A stretch of 64,000 nt of DNA from Symsagittifera roscoffensis (GCF_963678635.1 NC_087062.1:53950473-54014472), one strand, 5' to 3'. Shown: positions 35,133 to 47,261, numbered from the stretch's first letter. Notes: generated by a model not told the origin, from the sequence alone. Numbers and translations are program-made.

Positions 35133-37875
35133 ATGGAATTCAAAACTAATTCTCCGGTCAACCCAACAGACATTTCGATACCAATCATCGATGCCAGCAG
35201 CGAACTTAAAGAATTCATTGCAAAAAGTCCAGCCGAAATTGATGCAAGCATTTTGACCAATGATGATCAAGAATCAGAGGAACTTTCAGTTGTCGTCGAC
35301 GACATGGAAACGGAGCCAGTCATATTTCCAAAAATATCAGACCAAGATATAAAAATGGACCCAGAACAGCCTTCAAGGAACAGATTCACACAAAATGACC
35401 TTTTTAGTGACAAATCAAAATCATTTAGCGAAGCAAATTCGCATAAAATCGCAAACTTAACCCCAAGTTGCGGTTTTGTAAATCAATCTGTATACAACAA
35501 TCAAAACATTCTGGAACAATTCATCGGTAACTGGGCAGTCTTTCATCAAATGCTTCACAGCAAGCAGTCCGCGCCTCAAGTGCCGCCGAACAACATTCGA
35601 AGTGCAGAAGTTCTAGCCAGTCTGATTCAAGCAACAAATCTGGAAATGGAGCGAAGTAGACAAGTCGCTAAGATGCAGCAGATGAGTCCCCGGCTGAGTG
35701 GTGCTCTTCTACAGGCCAGTGCTTTAGGGGGAATAAATCCAGGAATGATGCAGCTCCAGCCTCAGAATATGCCTTTTCCGCAGAAGACAATGGCGTTTCC
35801 AACATTTAATCAGCAAGTGAGTAGGTTTCAATTTCTTTTCATTTTCTCATGAAGCTGTTTGTACGATAAATCTGTGGAACTGCTCGTTGTATTGCATTAA
35901 TTGCTGTAACTTTACTAAAAAACCAGCTTTATAACTGGAGCTTCGCTCTTTTTATCACCCTCAAAATACTTATTTAAAGTAAAAGTAATTTTTTAAAGGG
36001 AAAACAGATTTTTTGACGCCACATGTATGGTTTCTGCGCCAAACATTTTGCGAAATTTTGCCTTGTTTCAAAAATTATTCTAAAAAAACTTAACTTTTTT
36101 AAAAGTTGAATTTGTATTTAAGGGGTTTCAATTCAACTCTGCGTTTATGCCGATGCAGACACCAGGACTACCAATGATGCACAAATTGGCCACGCACGGC
36201 AAGCTACTTCCACATGGATACCTGAACCCAGTCATCAATGCAGCGCCCTTTCAAACTACCCAACTGTTTAGCGCAACGTCTGGTCAAAAAGTATCCCCGA
36301 ACAAACATTTAAACCAAGTGCGTGGGCTGAACTCAAAAATCATTAAAAGTACGGCTAAAGAACAACTATTTCCACAATCATTGACCAAATCAACAATCAG
36401 TAAACTGAACTCACGGACAGCTAATGCAAGCCTGGACCAGAAACAAAACGGAAGACTTGCGGCTAGTTGCAATAACTTCAAGACTCCTCTTAGGACTTCC
36501 AAAGGAAACTGTGGAGCTACTCGACTCTTGAAAGAGATGGACAATTCTATGATGTCAGGAGTTTCAGTGGTGCAGATGACCGAGAACTTGACTGCCAATC
36601 ATCTGAGGAAGGCTAAGCTGATGTTCTTCTATCAAAGATACCCAAACTCGGCTATTCTGAGACAGTTTTTTGTGGACGTCAAGTTCAACAGGTCTAACAA
36701 CGCACAACTTATCAAGGTCGGTAAATTGAAACACCGATATGGATAACTGCATCAAGAATTCTTAGGAAAATTTTCTATCGGAAAATTTTCAAATCTGATA
36801 ATGAAAATGTGACACGAAAAAAATGTGGCTTAGACTTATATAAAAGCCATGTAAGTAAAAGTTCTACATGTTGTTTCAGTGGTTTAGTAATTTTCGAGAG
36901 TACTACTACATCCAAATTGAGAAGTTCGTCAGGGACACTTTGCAGAAGCACAAAAACAAGTTTTTGTCCAATGAAAATCGGACACATAGTTCTTACAGCT
37001 CAGCATCCGATTTGACCAACCAAAATAAAGAGTTCTCGGGGTTCAGTCCAAAACGAGCCAATCAGAATCGTCCTTTCGACATCGAGTCTTTGATTGGCGA
37101 CCACGAAGTAACGAACTCGGAAGAGCAGTTTGAGGAGCTGCGACAGGCTTTGACGATTGACAAGAAGTCAGACTTGTTCAAAAACTTGAACACGCACTAC
37201 AACAAGACGAGCAATTTTGAGGTCTGTAGAGTAATTGATACTAAAAAAAAACATTCAAAATTGCTGATGTAATAGCTTGAGGTGAGCTAGCAATATTAAG
37301 AAAAACCTATCTTCAGATAGTTGTTGCCTTATAACTTTAATATGAACGCGTCTGAATTCAATTAGATCTTACATTATTAGCTCTCTGAGGAGAAGTCAAA
37401 AGTCAGCAGAAAATATAGTACTTGAACTTGAACTGAATTCATTTAGATTTAGTTCAAGATCCTCGCGTTCTTATGATTTCAACGGAACGTCTGATACAGC
37501 TGGCTAGAATTACTTGCATTTTAAAAATCCTGAATTGAGTAAAAAACAGAAATTAAATAGTCTATTTGAACAGTTTTAACAGCTCGCAGTTTTTTGTTAC
37601 GAAGTTCAAGACTGAAAATTTCTGAGTTTCCAGGCTCAATTTCAAAATGAAGGAAAAAATGAAAAAAGGTGGTTCTGAAATTGTTGCAGGTGCCGGATGA
37701 GTTTATGAATACAGTGAACGTGACCATCCAGCATTTTGCAGTGGCAGTGTCGAGCGGGAAGGACAGGAACTCCGGGTGGAAGAAACAGATCTACAAGGTC
37801 ATCAGCAAATTAGACACCAACATTCCTCACTCATTCAGAACTGCGCTCGGGTCCCAATTGCCAGCCCAGAAATGA
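35133..37875 (+). CDS. prox: Prospero/Prox homeobox transcription factor, four exons, about 601 aa
   Basis: Exons 35133-35816, 36123-36716, 36880-37221 and 37690-37875 join in phase 0 with GT-AG introns. Residues 1 to about 380 are low-complexity (acidic N-terminus, then M/Q/P-rich), as expected for the activation and regulatory half. The atypical homeodomain starts with [15 protein letters not shown] near residue 388 and continues across the exon 2/3 junction as [19 protein letters not shown], the Prospero signature. The Prospero domain follows ([21 protein letters not shown], then [20 protein letters not shown]). Family members are DNA-binding regulators of neural and other cell differentiation. 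About 75 residues, rich in S and N, lie between helix 3 and LFKNLN, where I recall about 15 in vertebrate Prox1. The C-terminus ends soon after the domain. The ATG is preceded by AAAA. A poly(A) signal lies about 120 bp after the stop. Confidence 0.95.
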
Positions 37876-37997
37876 ACACTATAAATTACGTTCACAAAAA
37901 ACTTTTTCTTACATGATAATAGAACTTCAAAAACTCATTTTCGCTTTGAAATTTGTTGCATATTATACAAGTATAGACTTTTTCAACGCTGCCAATC

Positions 37998-38003
37998 AAT
38001 AAA
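37998..38003 (+). terminator. Poly(A) signal of the Prospero gene
   Basis: AATAAA lies 123 bp downstream of the TGA at 37873-37875, a suitable distance for the 3' end of this transcript. Confidence 0.55.
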
Positions 38004-38279
38004 ATACGATAAATGATGTATAATTTGTATATTAGGGCTTCAGATAACAGAATATTTTCTAATAAATTCTGATTAAATAGCTCTTAATGGTCCGGCATTT
38101 AATTTATAGCATTGTGAAAGAATGAAAACAAAGAGATAGCGAATCAGAAAGATGAATTTTGTCAAATGCGATTTAAAGGTTATAACTAAGAGAAACCGCC
38201 ACAATGCGACTTCCAGAAAACGTGTATTACATAACATTTGAAAACATGTGACGCACACTACCCGGTTAGAGGTTTGCGA

Positions 38280-38480
38280 TTTATGTTTCGACCGAGGAGG
38301 GTCGAACACATGTCAGAGTTCGACCGAAAATCCATAGTCGAGAAGGCCCTATAGTCGAACTCAAAGTCGAAACCTAGACAGCTTGCGGGTGAAGTAGGTC
38401 GAAACATACATCCTAATATATTAAGTATTATAGACCATATATCCACGAGCCTGGGTCGAGACGGTCGAAACATACATTCT
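38280..38480. repeat. GTCGAAAC/TTCGACC motif cluster
   Basis: Repeated TTCGACCG, AGTCGAA, GGTCGAAACATACAT phrases occur at irregular spacing. A related cluster is at 24105-24245. Probably a low-copy dispersed repeat, possibly the body of a SINE whose tRNA-like head is at 38525-38595. Confidence 0.4.
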
Positions 38481-38524
38481 GGGTATTGCTGCCTCACCCT
38501 CAAGCAACGAGCACGAATCATGAT

Positions 38525-38595
38525 GGGCCTCGAACATACGAGCTTTGGATTGAGAGGTGGAGACGTAGCCACTTCACCACCACTCACCACGGAAA
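38525..38595 (-). repeat. tRNA-like sequence, possible SINE head
   Basis: On the minus strand, box-A-like TGGTGAAGTGGCTA (38566-38579) and box-B-like GTTCGAGGC (38527-38535) have tRNA-like spacing of about 30 nt. The T stem and acceptor stem do not pair well, so this is not a functional tRNA. The GTCGAAAC cluster lies on its 3' side, which fits a tRNA-derived SINE. Confidence 0.4.
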
Positions 38596-38599
38596 ACAG

Positions 38600-39278
38600 A
38601 ATTACTTGAGACTTTTAATCAGATAAAGTTTTGGGGCTCTTGATTTTTTTGAACCAAAATTCAAACTACATTTTTTTATCGTTACCAGATGATTTTAGAA
38701 CACTCAATCCTGGGCGACACTTTTGTATGTTTTTTTGGGCTCTTCTACCGTTTCCACCAGTAACAATTTGTTCACCTAGTTCACATTTCAGTAAAAAAAA
38801 GCATCTCGGTTTCAGTATTCAAATAGGATATCTTTAACTACAGTCCCCGGGTACCTAGTAACGAATATCCCCCTTTAAAGAAAAAGATCAATTGTTAAGC
38901 ATATGAGAATTTTAAACCTAGTAACGAATCTCCCCACCCCTTTGAGATTCTTCAAATACTAATTTTCATTATTCAAATACTTCTACTTTCCGAGTAGAAC
39001 TTCGTATATAATACAATATCTGGCGGGGGAAAAACATTTTATCAAAAAAGTACACTCTGAGTCACTCGAAGTCTTTCACACTGTGTGGTCTGGTCTGAAC
39101 AATTCCAGATTTAATTTCGATAAAAGCCCCCTGAACTGAATTGAAATGAAGAAATAAGAAAATTTGACAAAATTGACCAAACATAATTTCCCAGAGTTAT
39201 ACAAACTAGTATTAAAACGAAGTTTAATGGTATTGAGCCAACAAGTTAGCTTAGAAAAATTTCAGAAGCAATTAGTTA
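38600..39278. other. AT-rich stretch, no gene supported
   Basis: No domain. Two copies of a CCTAGTAACGAAT(A/C)(T)CCCC phrase (near 38855 and 38918) form a short duplication. Confidence 0.45.
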
Positions 39279-39819
39279 TTGTTCCGACTTTCGATACGAA
39301 AGTAACGGAATATTTGTGCTCGGGGTGGGTTTTTTTTCTTCAGACAAATCTCGACTTTTTAACTAGCCATTTTTGACGGAATTTTTTTTATATCTTTCAA
39401 AAGATATTGTTGTCCTGAGCTTAAATTTGAAAAGATATTTCACCTGTGATCATTTTTCGTAAAGTTATGAGGGTTTAAAGATTGCCATTTTGGCCATTTT
39501 GACCAATTTGGGACAATTAACGCGCGATATAATTCGCGCTATTAACGCGTAAGCGGAGATTTAATCCATCTTATAAATCGTTCCAAATTGGTAGAAAGAA
39601 GCTTATTTGCCATAATTGATGTGTTACAAGGAACGAAAACTATCTTTTTGTATGGCCTGTGGGGGGATGATTTTCATAAAAAAATTTCAAATTTTAGAAA
39701 AAATTTTTTTCATGTTATTTTGTTTCATATAATGTTTTTATGTTATTACACCTGCTCCATAAACCTTCAAAAGCAGTCGGAACATTCAGGGCTTTGCCCT
39801 GATACGAGCAGTCTTGTTC
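39279..39819 (-). repeat. Interspersed 541-bp repeat family, full-length copy
   Basis: Minus orientation. The plus strand starts TTGTTCCGACTTTCGATACG and ends CTGATACGAGCAGTCTTGTT. The right-end and central palindromes are intact; the left-end hairpin reads CAGGGC-TTT-GCCCTG. Confidence 0.93.
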
Positions 39820-40126
39820 TATTTAAGGTTTTTCTATTTAGTAGGAAGTAAATTGTAAGGTTATTTAGAGTCATTTATTGGTTTAAGTATTTTTTGTTTG
39901 ATTATTGTTTCCAAAGGAACTTGCAGCCTTATTGTACGCATCATTTATTCCGAGATCCACTCATTCTAAAAAAAATCTTTCCAAGATTTTGAAGATTCTG
40001 AAAAAAAAATCTGAAATAGCGAAGAATCTTCAAAACAATTTCGGCTTTATCAAAAGTATTAAAACAACTAAATACCCTGAATAAACTATCAGAAATGTCT
40101 ATGATGGCTCCTTTAGCTCATGGGGG
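39820..40126. other. AT-rich stretch, no gene supported
   Basis: No recognised feature. A few AAGATTCTTCAAA-like phrases echo the hairpin that follows. Confidence 0.4.
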
Positions 40127-40272
40127 AAATTGAAAAATAAATAAATCTTGAAATGATCCTTAGATTTTTCCAGATATTTCAAAGATTCTTCAAGATTATT
40201 ATCTTGAAGAATCTTCGAAATATCCGAAAGAACTTTGAGGATCGTTTCAAGATTTATTCAATTTTCTATTTC
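40127..40272. repeat. Long near-perfect hairpin, about 70-bp arms, 4-nt loop
   Basis: Left arm 40127-40196 and right arm 40201-40270 are inverted copies separated by TATT. The inner 24 bp (GATATTTCAAAGATTCTTCA... and its complement) differ at one position that would be a G-U pair in RNA. The outer 45 bp pair with scattered mismatches. If transcribed it would fold into a precursor-miRNA-like or dsRNA stem longer than a typical pre-miRNA. No protein coding. Alternatives are a short foldback transposon or an inverted duplication. Confidence 0.85.
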
Positions 40273-40274
40273 AC

Positions 40275-41482
40275 CCAATTTTTAACTTATTCATTTATTC
40301 ATTTTTCAAAGATTAATTTAAAGTTTATCAATTTTTGGCTTTGTTGTTATCACAAGTAGCCTAAATTCAAAATTTTTCCAGCTTCGTTTTAAGACTGAAA
40401 GGGGCAAAAAAAATTTATATAAAATTTGAAGAAATCTGCAAATTAATTGTTCATCTTTTTTTTTGCAAATCTTGCAATCATTTGTGTTTTTACATAAATT
40501 TTCTTAAAGATTTAGCAAAGTGGGATATCTTAACAAAACTTTAAGCCTCGAATGTATTGCATCAGCGAAATTAGAGTAGTTTAAATTCTAGGGTTACGCC
40601 TATCTGTCCACAGGTTGGTGGCTTCAGACATTACTCATTGTTTGAGGGTGAGACCGTATTACTGAGACCTTAAAAATTGGATATAGTCCCCAAATCGAAG
40701 CAGAAAAGCAGTTAGTCATAAAGCTGAACAGCTCATGATGGTTTTTCCCTCGTAGATATATGGCCTTACAATGTATTCCTTTTTGCCCTCTTTATGAGTT
40801 TCTCTTTCTACGTAAGATATCGAAAAGATGTTTTTAAATGGAAACTCATAGATGATCATGAACTTAAAAAGTCCAATATCTTGCCTAAAATTTGTTCTCG
40901 CCTGGTAAGCTATGACGATTTTACCTCAAAAAGTAAATGGAATCGGGCAAAGTATTTAAATACATTAAACAATTTTGAAAAAAAAAAATCTGAAAAGAAA
41001 CAGAAGTTTCACGACTCAAAAAGGCCAGCGAACGCTTGAAAAATTGGCAACAAAGCTAACGAAAACCAACATTAGCTACATCAAAGTTGACGCAGGTCAC
41101 TCATCTGAGTATAGCAAATGAAACATTTGGTTCTTTTGATCTATTTTAATTAAAAAGAAACTGAACTAATTTCCAGATTTTGTGTTTGCCTTCTTCCCAT
41201 TATTTTAGAAATATCAACAAGTTCTGAGAAAGGTGAATAAATATTCCAGATTGATAGAAGTGCGAAATGTTGCATCTAATGGCACTTAAATCAGTCATAC
41301 CTCCCGAAACTTGAACGTTAAAAGGTTGGATAAGTTTTTTTTGGCTGCTCTTTCAATACTCGAAGACAATTTCTAGTCAGGTAAGCAGTTAAATCAGTAT
41401 AACTGACCAACCTTTGTATCCATAAGATTTTGATCGTTTGTCACAATTATTTTGTAAAGTTTCGAGTGGGTACAGTTAAAAT
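40275..41482. other. AT-rich stretch, no gene supported
   Basis: ORF 40794-41039 is lysine-rich without a recognisable domain. No repeat copy identified. Confidence 0.45.
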
Positions 41483-41672
41483 AAACAAGACTGCTCGTAT
41501 CAGGGCGAAGCCCTGAAAGTTCCGACTGCCTTTTAACGTTTATAGAGCAGTAATAACATAAACAACTTTAAAAAAATCAAATAAAATAAAATGAAGAACT
41601 TTTTTTTCTAAAATTTGAAAATGTTTGTATGAAAATCATCCCACACACGCCATACAAAGTACAAAACATTAG
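41483..41672 (+). repeat. Interspersed 541-bp repeat family, left-end fragment
   Basis: Carries the left end with TCAGGGCGAAGCCCTGA, the GGAGCAGTAATAACATAAA stretch and GCCATACAAAGTACAAAAC, then diverges into unrelated sequence. Confidence 0.9.
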
Positions 41673-41963
41673 ATTTTTGGTTGACTGACCCTAATTTTGA
41701 GGCGTAAGCGCGCGCCGAAAAAACGCAATTTTTGGTCAACATTTTCCAAAAAGTGCCTAAAAACGCTTTTTTGGCCTGTTTCTTCAAAAACTTGCCTGCG
41801 GCGCAAACTATTAGGTCAAAGTGGGGTCTTTATAGTGCCCCCCCCCCCCCCTCCCCCCTTGGAGAAAACCCTAGATCCGCCCCTGCATAGAAGGTTGAAC
41901 TATTGAAGAAGTTTGAAAATGCGGCTAACTTGTCATTACTTCACTTTTTAGGACAAAGAATAA
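41673..41963. other. Upstream region of the cysteine-rich peptide gene
   Basis: Includes a C12-C13 homopolymer near 41838-41860. Just before the ATG, a CTTTTTAG-G acceptor-like site (41944-41951) leaves a 12-13 nt leader. This could be the end of a 5' UTR intron or a trans-splice acceptor. Confidence 0.35.
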
Positions 41964-44260
41964 ATGGTTCGACTACAGCAGATTGCAGTAGTGCTGATGT
42001 TCGTCCCTTGGTTCACACTGGTACTCGTGAATAGTTGTGCCACCTACGATTTTGAAAGTAAAAATAAACAAACTTAATCATTTCAGTTTAGAAGAAAATT
42101 TTCCCCCATGACAATGCTAACACTTGGCTATCATCTGTCAACTTCGGAGTTCTAACATGTTTACGATTGCGATAAGCTAAACTTTTTCCTGTAAATAGCT
42201 TTGCTGTTCCGTGCATTGAAAATGGGACGGAACTTTGTATTCGGGTGTTTCAGTTTGTTTTAGTTTTTCCACGGAAAATCTGGTACCTCAAAAAATCATC
42301 GGAATGGATAGAATGACATATCATATAAAAACCTTCAGTCGTGACTCGAATCAATTTGAATCAAGAGACTTAGTCTAATTTCGAGCGAGTACCGTGATCG
42401 ACTACTGCTCAATATTTAAGAAAATTTACTTTGTTTAAACTTTTAGGATGAAAAACTTGACTTAGAAAACTAGTTTTAGATATTTTTAGTGCTTTTTTAT
42501 GAAAAAAAATTCTAAAAATTACTCCAAATTATTGTACTAAAAATTGGATAACACTTTTTCCAATTTTTTACTGTTTTTCATTTTATTAAAAGAAATTATT
42601 TCTATCATGCCTTTTTACTAAGTTTCTACGAGTTCGTATAGTTCTCGAATCACTTGCCTCACTAAAAATAACAATAGCTTGAAGAAAAGTAATTAAAAAA
42701 ATACTTATCCATCAAGGTTTTCAATCATCAATCTTGTCTCTCTGAAACTCGTTTTCGTGTCAGCTTATCAGGTTGCTGACGTTACACCTTGCTTGCTAGT
42801 TGAGATAGAAAACTACTAAAAGCCACCATTTGCATTAATATCCCTTCCTACTACCTTCGTTGCTTTAGATAGGTCTCTGAAGACTTCTCACTATCCTTCT
42901 ATAAGCCCTCTTCCAAGTTTTGGACATGTTTTTTAAAATGAACTTCATTCGTGACAATTAGCGAAAAACATAACATTTATGGTAGATCTAGTTTTTTTAG
43001 GCAATCTTTTCATTTTTGACAGTAGTCTTGATTACCTTTAATGTAAATTTTTTTAGTAATTTTTGTATCGCAAGTGAGATACAAAAAAAATCATCATTTA
43101 TCAACTTCTGTGCTACCATTTCAATCTGGCATAATGGCAAAGTTTTCACTTAAAAATAGTCAAAGCATGTATTTGGCTCTCTGCCACGGCAAAGATAATG
43201 TCTTCGTACTTGACCTCTAGCTTCTGCTGTACCACTGTCTCACTGACTTCGGTAGAAAACGTGGCACCACGTTTAAGTTCTCTTTTGTTAATAAATTTTC
43301 GATTTATGATGCTAAATTCTTCTGCGAAAAACTGTTGCTTTTTGAATGTTTCTCGAGAACCATTTACGGCGTTCGACGGATTGTTACCCCAGGTTAGAAT
43401 ACAAATGACAAAACTTTCAAAGTACTTTTATAAGTGATTAATTTTTTATAAAATATTAATTTTTTTGTTTAAATGCTTTTTCGAGAAAAATTTTTGATCG
43501 AAAAAACCTATTTTGGCATGGCTTATTGGATGACCTCAAAGCGGCACATTGGGTTGGATCGAATTTTGTTTTGAAATAAAGATTTTTGAGTGAAAACTGC
43601 TCATATAAATATTCTAGTTGTTTAGTTAGTTTTGATAGTACCAGCGAAAGAAATATTTTTCAAGCTTTTTTTTGTCTGATACCCTGACGCTAGTGTAAAT
43701 ACAGGAACTAAAAAGACATTCCAACTCTTATTCTTAATCAGGATATTCAGCAGTTTTGATAATGTGTTCTTTAGGTGGGATTTTGAAAAAAAGCGGCGTT
43801 TTGGACACTTTTTGGAAAACTTTGACTTCCCTCTCAAAATTAGTTAAAATTGGCGCCTTAAGAAAAACTTAAGGGTCCATCAGCCAAAATTGGATAGCTC
43901 AAAATGGTACACAGGGGTCACCCTGTGGGTCGGCAGGAGATCGAATCCCTGAGGGGTAACGTCAAAGCCCAACTTTTCTTCAACTCGGCAATATTGAAAG
44001 ATCGAGGATTTATCCCAAAAAATTCCATGTTGTTCAAATTGATTTTTTTTGTCATTCATTCGTAAAAGCCGACATTTGCAACACAACAAAGAAATTCACT
44101 GCGCTTCTACTGTTCTGTTTCAGGCTGCAGGACTGAGACTGGTGCTTATGGCGACTGCGCGGAGGGCCAAACTACTTGCACACCAGAATGCGAGTGCATT
44201 TCCGTGAAGAGAAAAAGTTCAGGCGTCTGGCGCAACTTCTGTGCTAAATGTGTGGAATAA
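41964..44260 (+). CDS. Small secreted cysteine-rich peptide, two exons, 76 aa
   Basis: Exon 1 41964-42057 (ATG immediately preceded by in-frame TAA; donor A-GTAAAA) and exon 2 44124-44260 (acceptor TTTCAG, stop TAA) join in phase 1. The N-terminus has a hydrophobic core (IAVVLMFVPWFTLVLV, residues 7-22), a good signal peptide with cleavage expected after about residue 24. The mature part, about 50 residues, is rich in cysteine: eight Cys including CTPECEC and a C-terminal CAKC, with a basic KRK stretch. Small secreted Cys-rich proteins include growth-factor, defence, inhibitor and venom peptides; the spacing here matches none I can name with confidence. The short CRTETGAYGDC stretch weakly recalls midkine/pleiotrophin, but the remainder does not. 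The 2-kb intron contains no gene. Confidence 0.65.
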
Positions 44261-45767
44261 CTTCAAGAAAAAGAACGCTGAGAGGAAACAAAAAACCAAG
44301 AATGGTTCCAGCATGTGATATGAAGGGGCCAAATGAATATTTGACAACGGGTCGGAATTATCAAGTTGTTTTTGAGGTGAAGGAATTTTTAAAATGTTGA
44401 TTCATTTCATTAATCAGCCAATAGCAACAGACTTTGATCAGTTGAAGCCGCTTCCAGCTTAACACCAAATAGTTTTTATAAACTTCATATCCATAACAAC
44501 CAGTACATCACTATCTGAAGAAAAAATTTATCTAGAATTGAAATATTTTTATCTGTTCCCATTATTTTTTGTCCCGAATCGCTCAGCAGAACCGTCATAA
44601 AACACAAATTAAAAAAAAATCTCCGATGGATAAATATTTATGCCAGTCAAGTTTTTTCCTCCATGGATTGGTTTTCTCTCTGGAATTTTGATGATCGAAA
44701 TAAGCTTTGACTATTATTTTTATAGTTCAACACAAATTTAATGCTAAATTTAAAGAATCTTTTCTTTTGTTTTTCTGCAAAATGTGAGATAGTCTTTGGA
44801 CATGGTGATAATCTTGAACTACTCGCTATATTCGCTTGTTGCAGAATTCGCGACACAACAAATGTGCCGACAAAATTTACGTAACAGGTATTTGTACGCG
44901 GAATCCAGGGAAATTTTGTGAGTGGAATATACTTACAGTTTGTAACATGTTTAAAGATTTGTCTCTGGAATCCACGAACATACAGACACAAAATTGTGCG
45001 CCTATCCAGTGCACAGTTTGGCCTCGTAATGTTCAACTAGGAACTGATAACCATTTAAGAACCGCGAATTTTCAGATTATGGCGCGAAGTAAACTGAGCG
45101 CTGCTGTATCTTCAGGTTTTACAATACCCAAACATTTTTTGGATGAGTGCCTGGCGTAGCGTAAGTTAGTAATGGCTCTTTTCTTTTCCCCCATCAGATC
45201 TGATCTATTAAATTTACAAATTACCGCAGCCAAATCCGAGCCCCTCTTTCTCAAAATAGTGATTGTACCAAAACCGATTTTTCGGAATTTTTGCTCAAAA
45301 AATGGCCAGCAGCGCAAGAAATTTTCATGAAGAAAGCTGGGATTTACAGAGGATTTTTTTCGGTGAGTTTTTACCCAATCTTGACCCAGCTCAATTTCAC
45401 TATAATTTTTTTTCAAATTCATACACAGCCTTATACAACTAAGTTCACTTTAAAGTTGGTTTGAATCCTGGTGGAACAAAAAAAGGAAACTCAAATTTAT
45501 TGGACTCTACCGTCCGTTTGAAAACAGTTAAAGACAAAACCTGAATTTTAATTTCAACTCGAACAATCAACGAGAAAATACAGGAATACAATAAATGCGA
45601 TGCAGGAGGAGGAACTTCATGAAATGTAGCACATGACTTCATGCAGGATACAATTAATAAAGAATAATTTGAAAATATAATTCTGCTGATTGGTAGATTC
45701 GATTAACCTGATGGAACAGGATTGCTAAGTTTTAAGTTGAAAATTCTATAGAAAATTTACTGCACTT
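44261..45767. other. Stretch with unclassified ORFs on both strands
   Basis: Plus ORF 44836-45159 (107 aa) and minus ORF 45072-45422 (116 aa) overlap. The minus frame (AVICKFNRSDLMGEKKRA and onward) has coding-like composition and might be a remnant of a retroelement ORF1, but this is a guess. No splice-linked model found. Confidence 0.35.
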
Positions 45768-45962
45768 TTAAAACATAGATTGCGGTGGATGCAACACCGA
45801 ATTATAGTGACAGGCCCATCTGTTGGAAACAATTGTTGTGAAACTGCCCCGCTCCAAATGCGCAATTTGCATGTTTCCATTTATGGAGCCTCCTGAACCT
45901 TTATCCGGCAATCTCAATGTAACTACCGAGAGCTGCTTCGTTTCTTTACTTAATCTGTCCAA
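45768..45962 (-). CDS. Possible terminal exon of an unidentified minus-strand gene
   Basis: A 64-65 codon minus-strand frame (LSVVTLRLPDKGSGGSINGN ... ) has balanced amino-acid composition and higher GC than its AT-rich flanks. It ends at a TAG/TAA-type stop near 45768. An AG acceptor near 45967 lacks a strong pyrimidine tract. I do not recognise the family; it may also be a retroelement remnant. Confidence 0.3.
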   Translation of the reverse strand: MDRLSKETKQLSVVTLRLPDKGSGGSINGNMQIAHLERGSFTTIVSNRWACHYNSVLHPPQSMF

Positions 45963-45964
45963 AA

Positions 45965-47261
45965 CTTCTCATATTAAAGCATGAAAATAGAAATAAAAAG
46001 GATCCCATCTGATCGATTGAATTCGATTACATCGCCAAACTTATTTTGAACAATTCGTTCTATTTAGAATTGAAGTTATATCTGTTTAACAACCCCCCTC
46101 TATGGTACTAAATCAAGCATCACCACCCCAAGAAGAGCTTGTTTAATGGTTAATATGCAGGTTTTGGATGGGGCTAGAAAATTTGCCCAAGAACTTAACA
46201 CCATACTATTTAACAGCTAACAATTTAATACTTCGTCGATTCACACCTTCACAATTTTATTCCCTGGAAATTTAACTCTTTGACAGTTTCACTTATATTT
46301 TTCAACTTAAAACCAAAATGTTAAAACTTATCACCAAAACATACTTTTTTTTATAACTTGTCGCCAAAATCTTATGCCTAAATACCAAAACAAATTCTTT
46401 CTTTATTTGTTCAGAGTAACTGCCGCAGTCGCGCCTACGTGTTGCGAGCTTGCCGACAGATGAAAATTAGAACCCATTGCTTGCCGAGATCTGCTCCCAA
46501 ATACAGTTACTAATATTTTACTAAAAGTCTTATTGAGAACAAAAAGTTACAAAATGACGCGGAATCAATATAAACTGCATATGGCAAGCTATGAAAAAAA
46601 AAACTATCTGAGAAGCATGACTCAAGCGCTGTATAAATATCGATATTAAAATTTGAAAAAATCAGAAAAAGCTTCCTGAAAAAATTGATTATCGCGATAA
46701 TCTTAAAGTAAATTGGTTCATGGACAAATTAACGAGATCTTTTTAGAAAAATGAAGATCCGAAAACTATCATGAATGCATAAAAAAATGTTTAAAATGTT
46801 TGAAATTACACCATATATACGATGGTCATCAAAAAAGAACCGAAAAATTTAAAAAAAAAAAAATCGATACTTTAGGCATAAAATTGGCCTCTTCTAAATG
46901 TTTCATATCTGACCGGAATCAAGCGCTGTACAGGAATCCACATATCTGCGAGGAATGAAAATATCTTAAATGATCTTGAATCATGAAAAAAGATGACCGA
47001 CGAAATAATGCAGACGAATCACAAAGAAAAAATGCCACTACAGCTATTCCACAATTAACTTGAAGCAAGTGTAAAGAATATACTTGATCGAAATATAATG
47101 GCAATAAAATACATTTTTTCTTAATTATTTTTCCAACTTAATACCAAACGGTTTTCATATATTTACACGTACATATATACATATACATATATTCCAAACG
47201 GTCAAACATTTATTATGTCAATGGACTTTAATCACGCAATTTGATCAGTATTTGCACCTAT
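45965..47261. other. AT-rich stretch, no gene supported
   Basis: No recognised domain. A TACATATATACATATACATA run lies near 47170-47195. The outer direct repeat of the LTR composite begins immediately to the right. Confidence 0.45.

Noticed and set aside
43912-43960. Third tRNA-like SINE head (GGGATTCGATCTCC on the minus strand)
   Set aside because: Box B fits but box A is weak and spacing is long; not strong enough to annotate.
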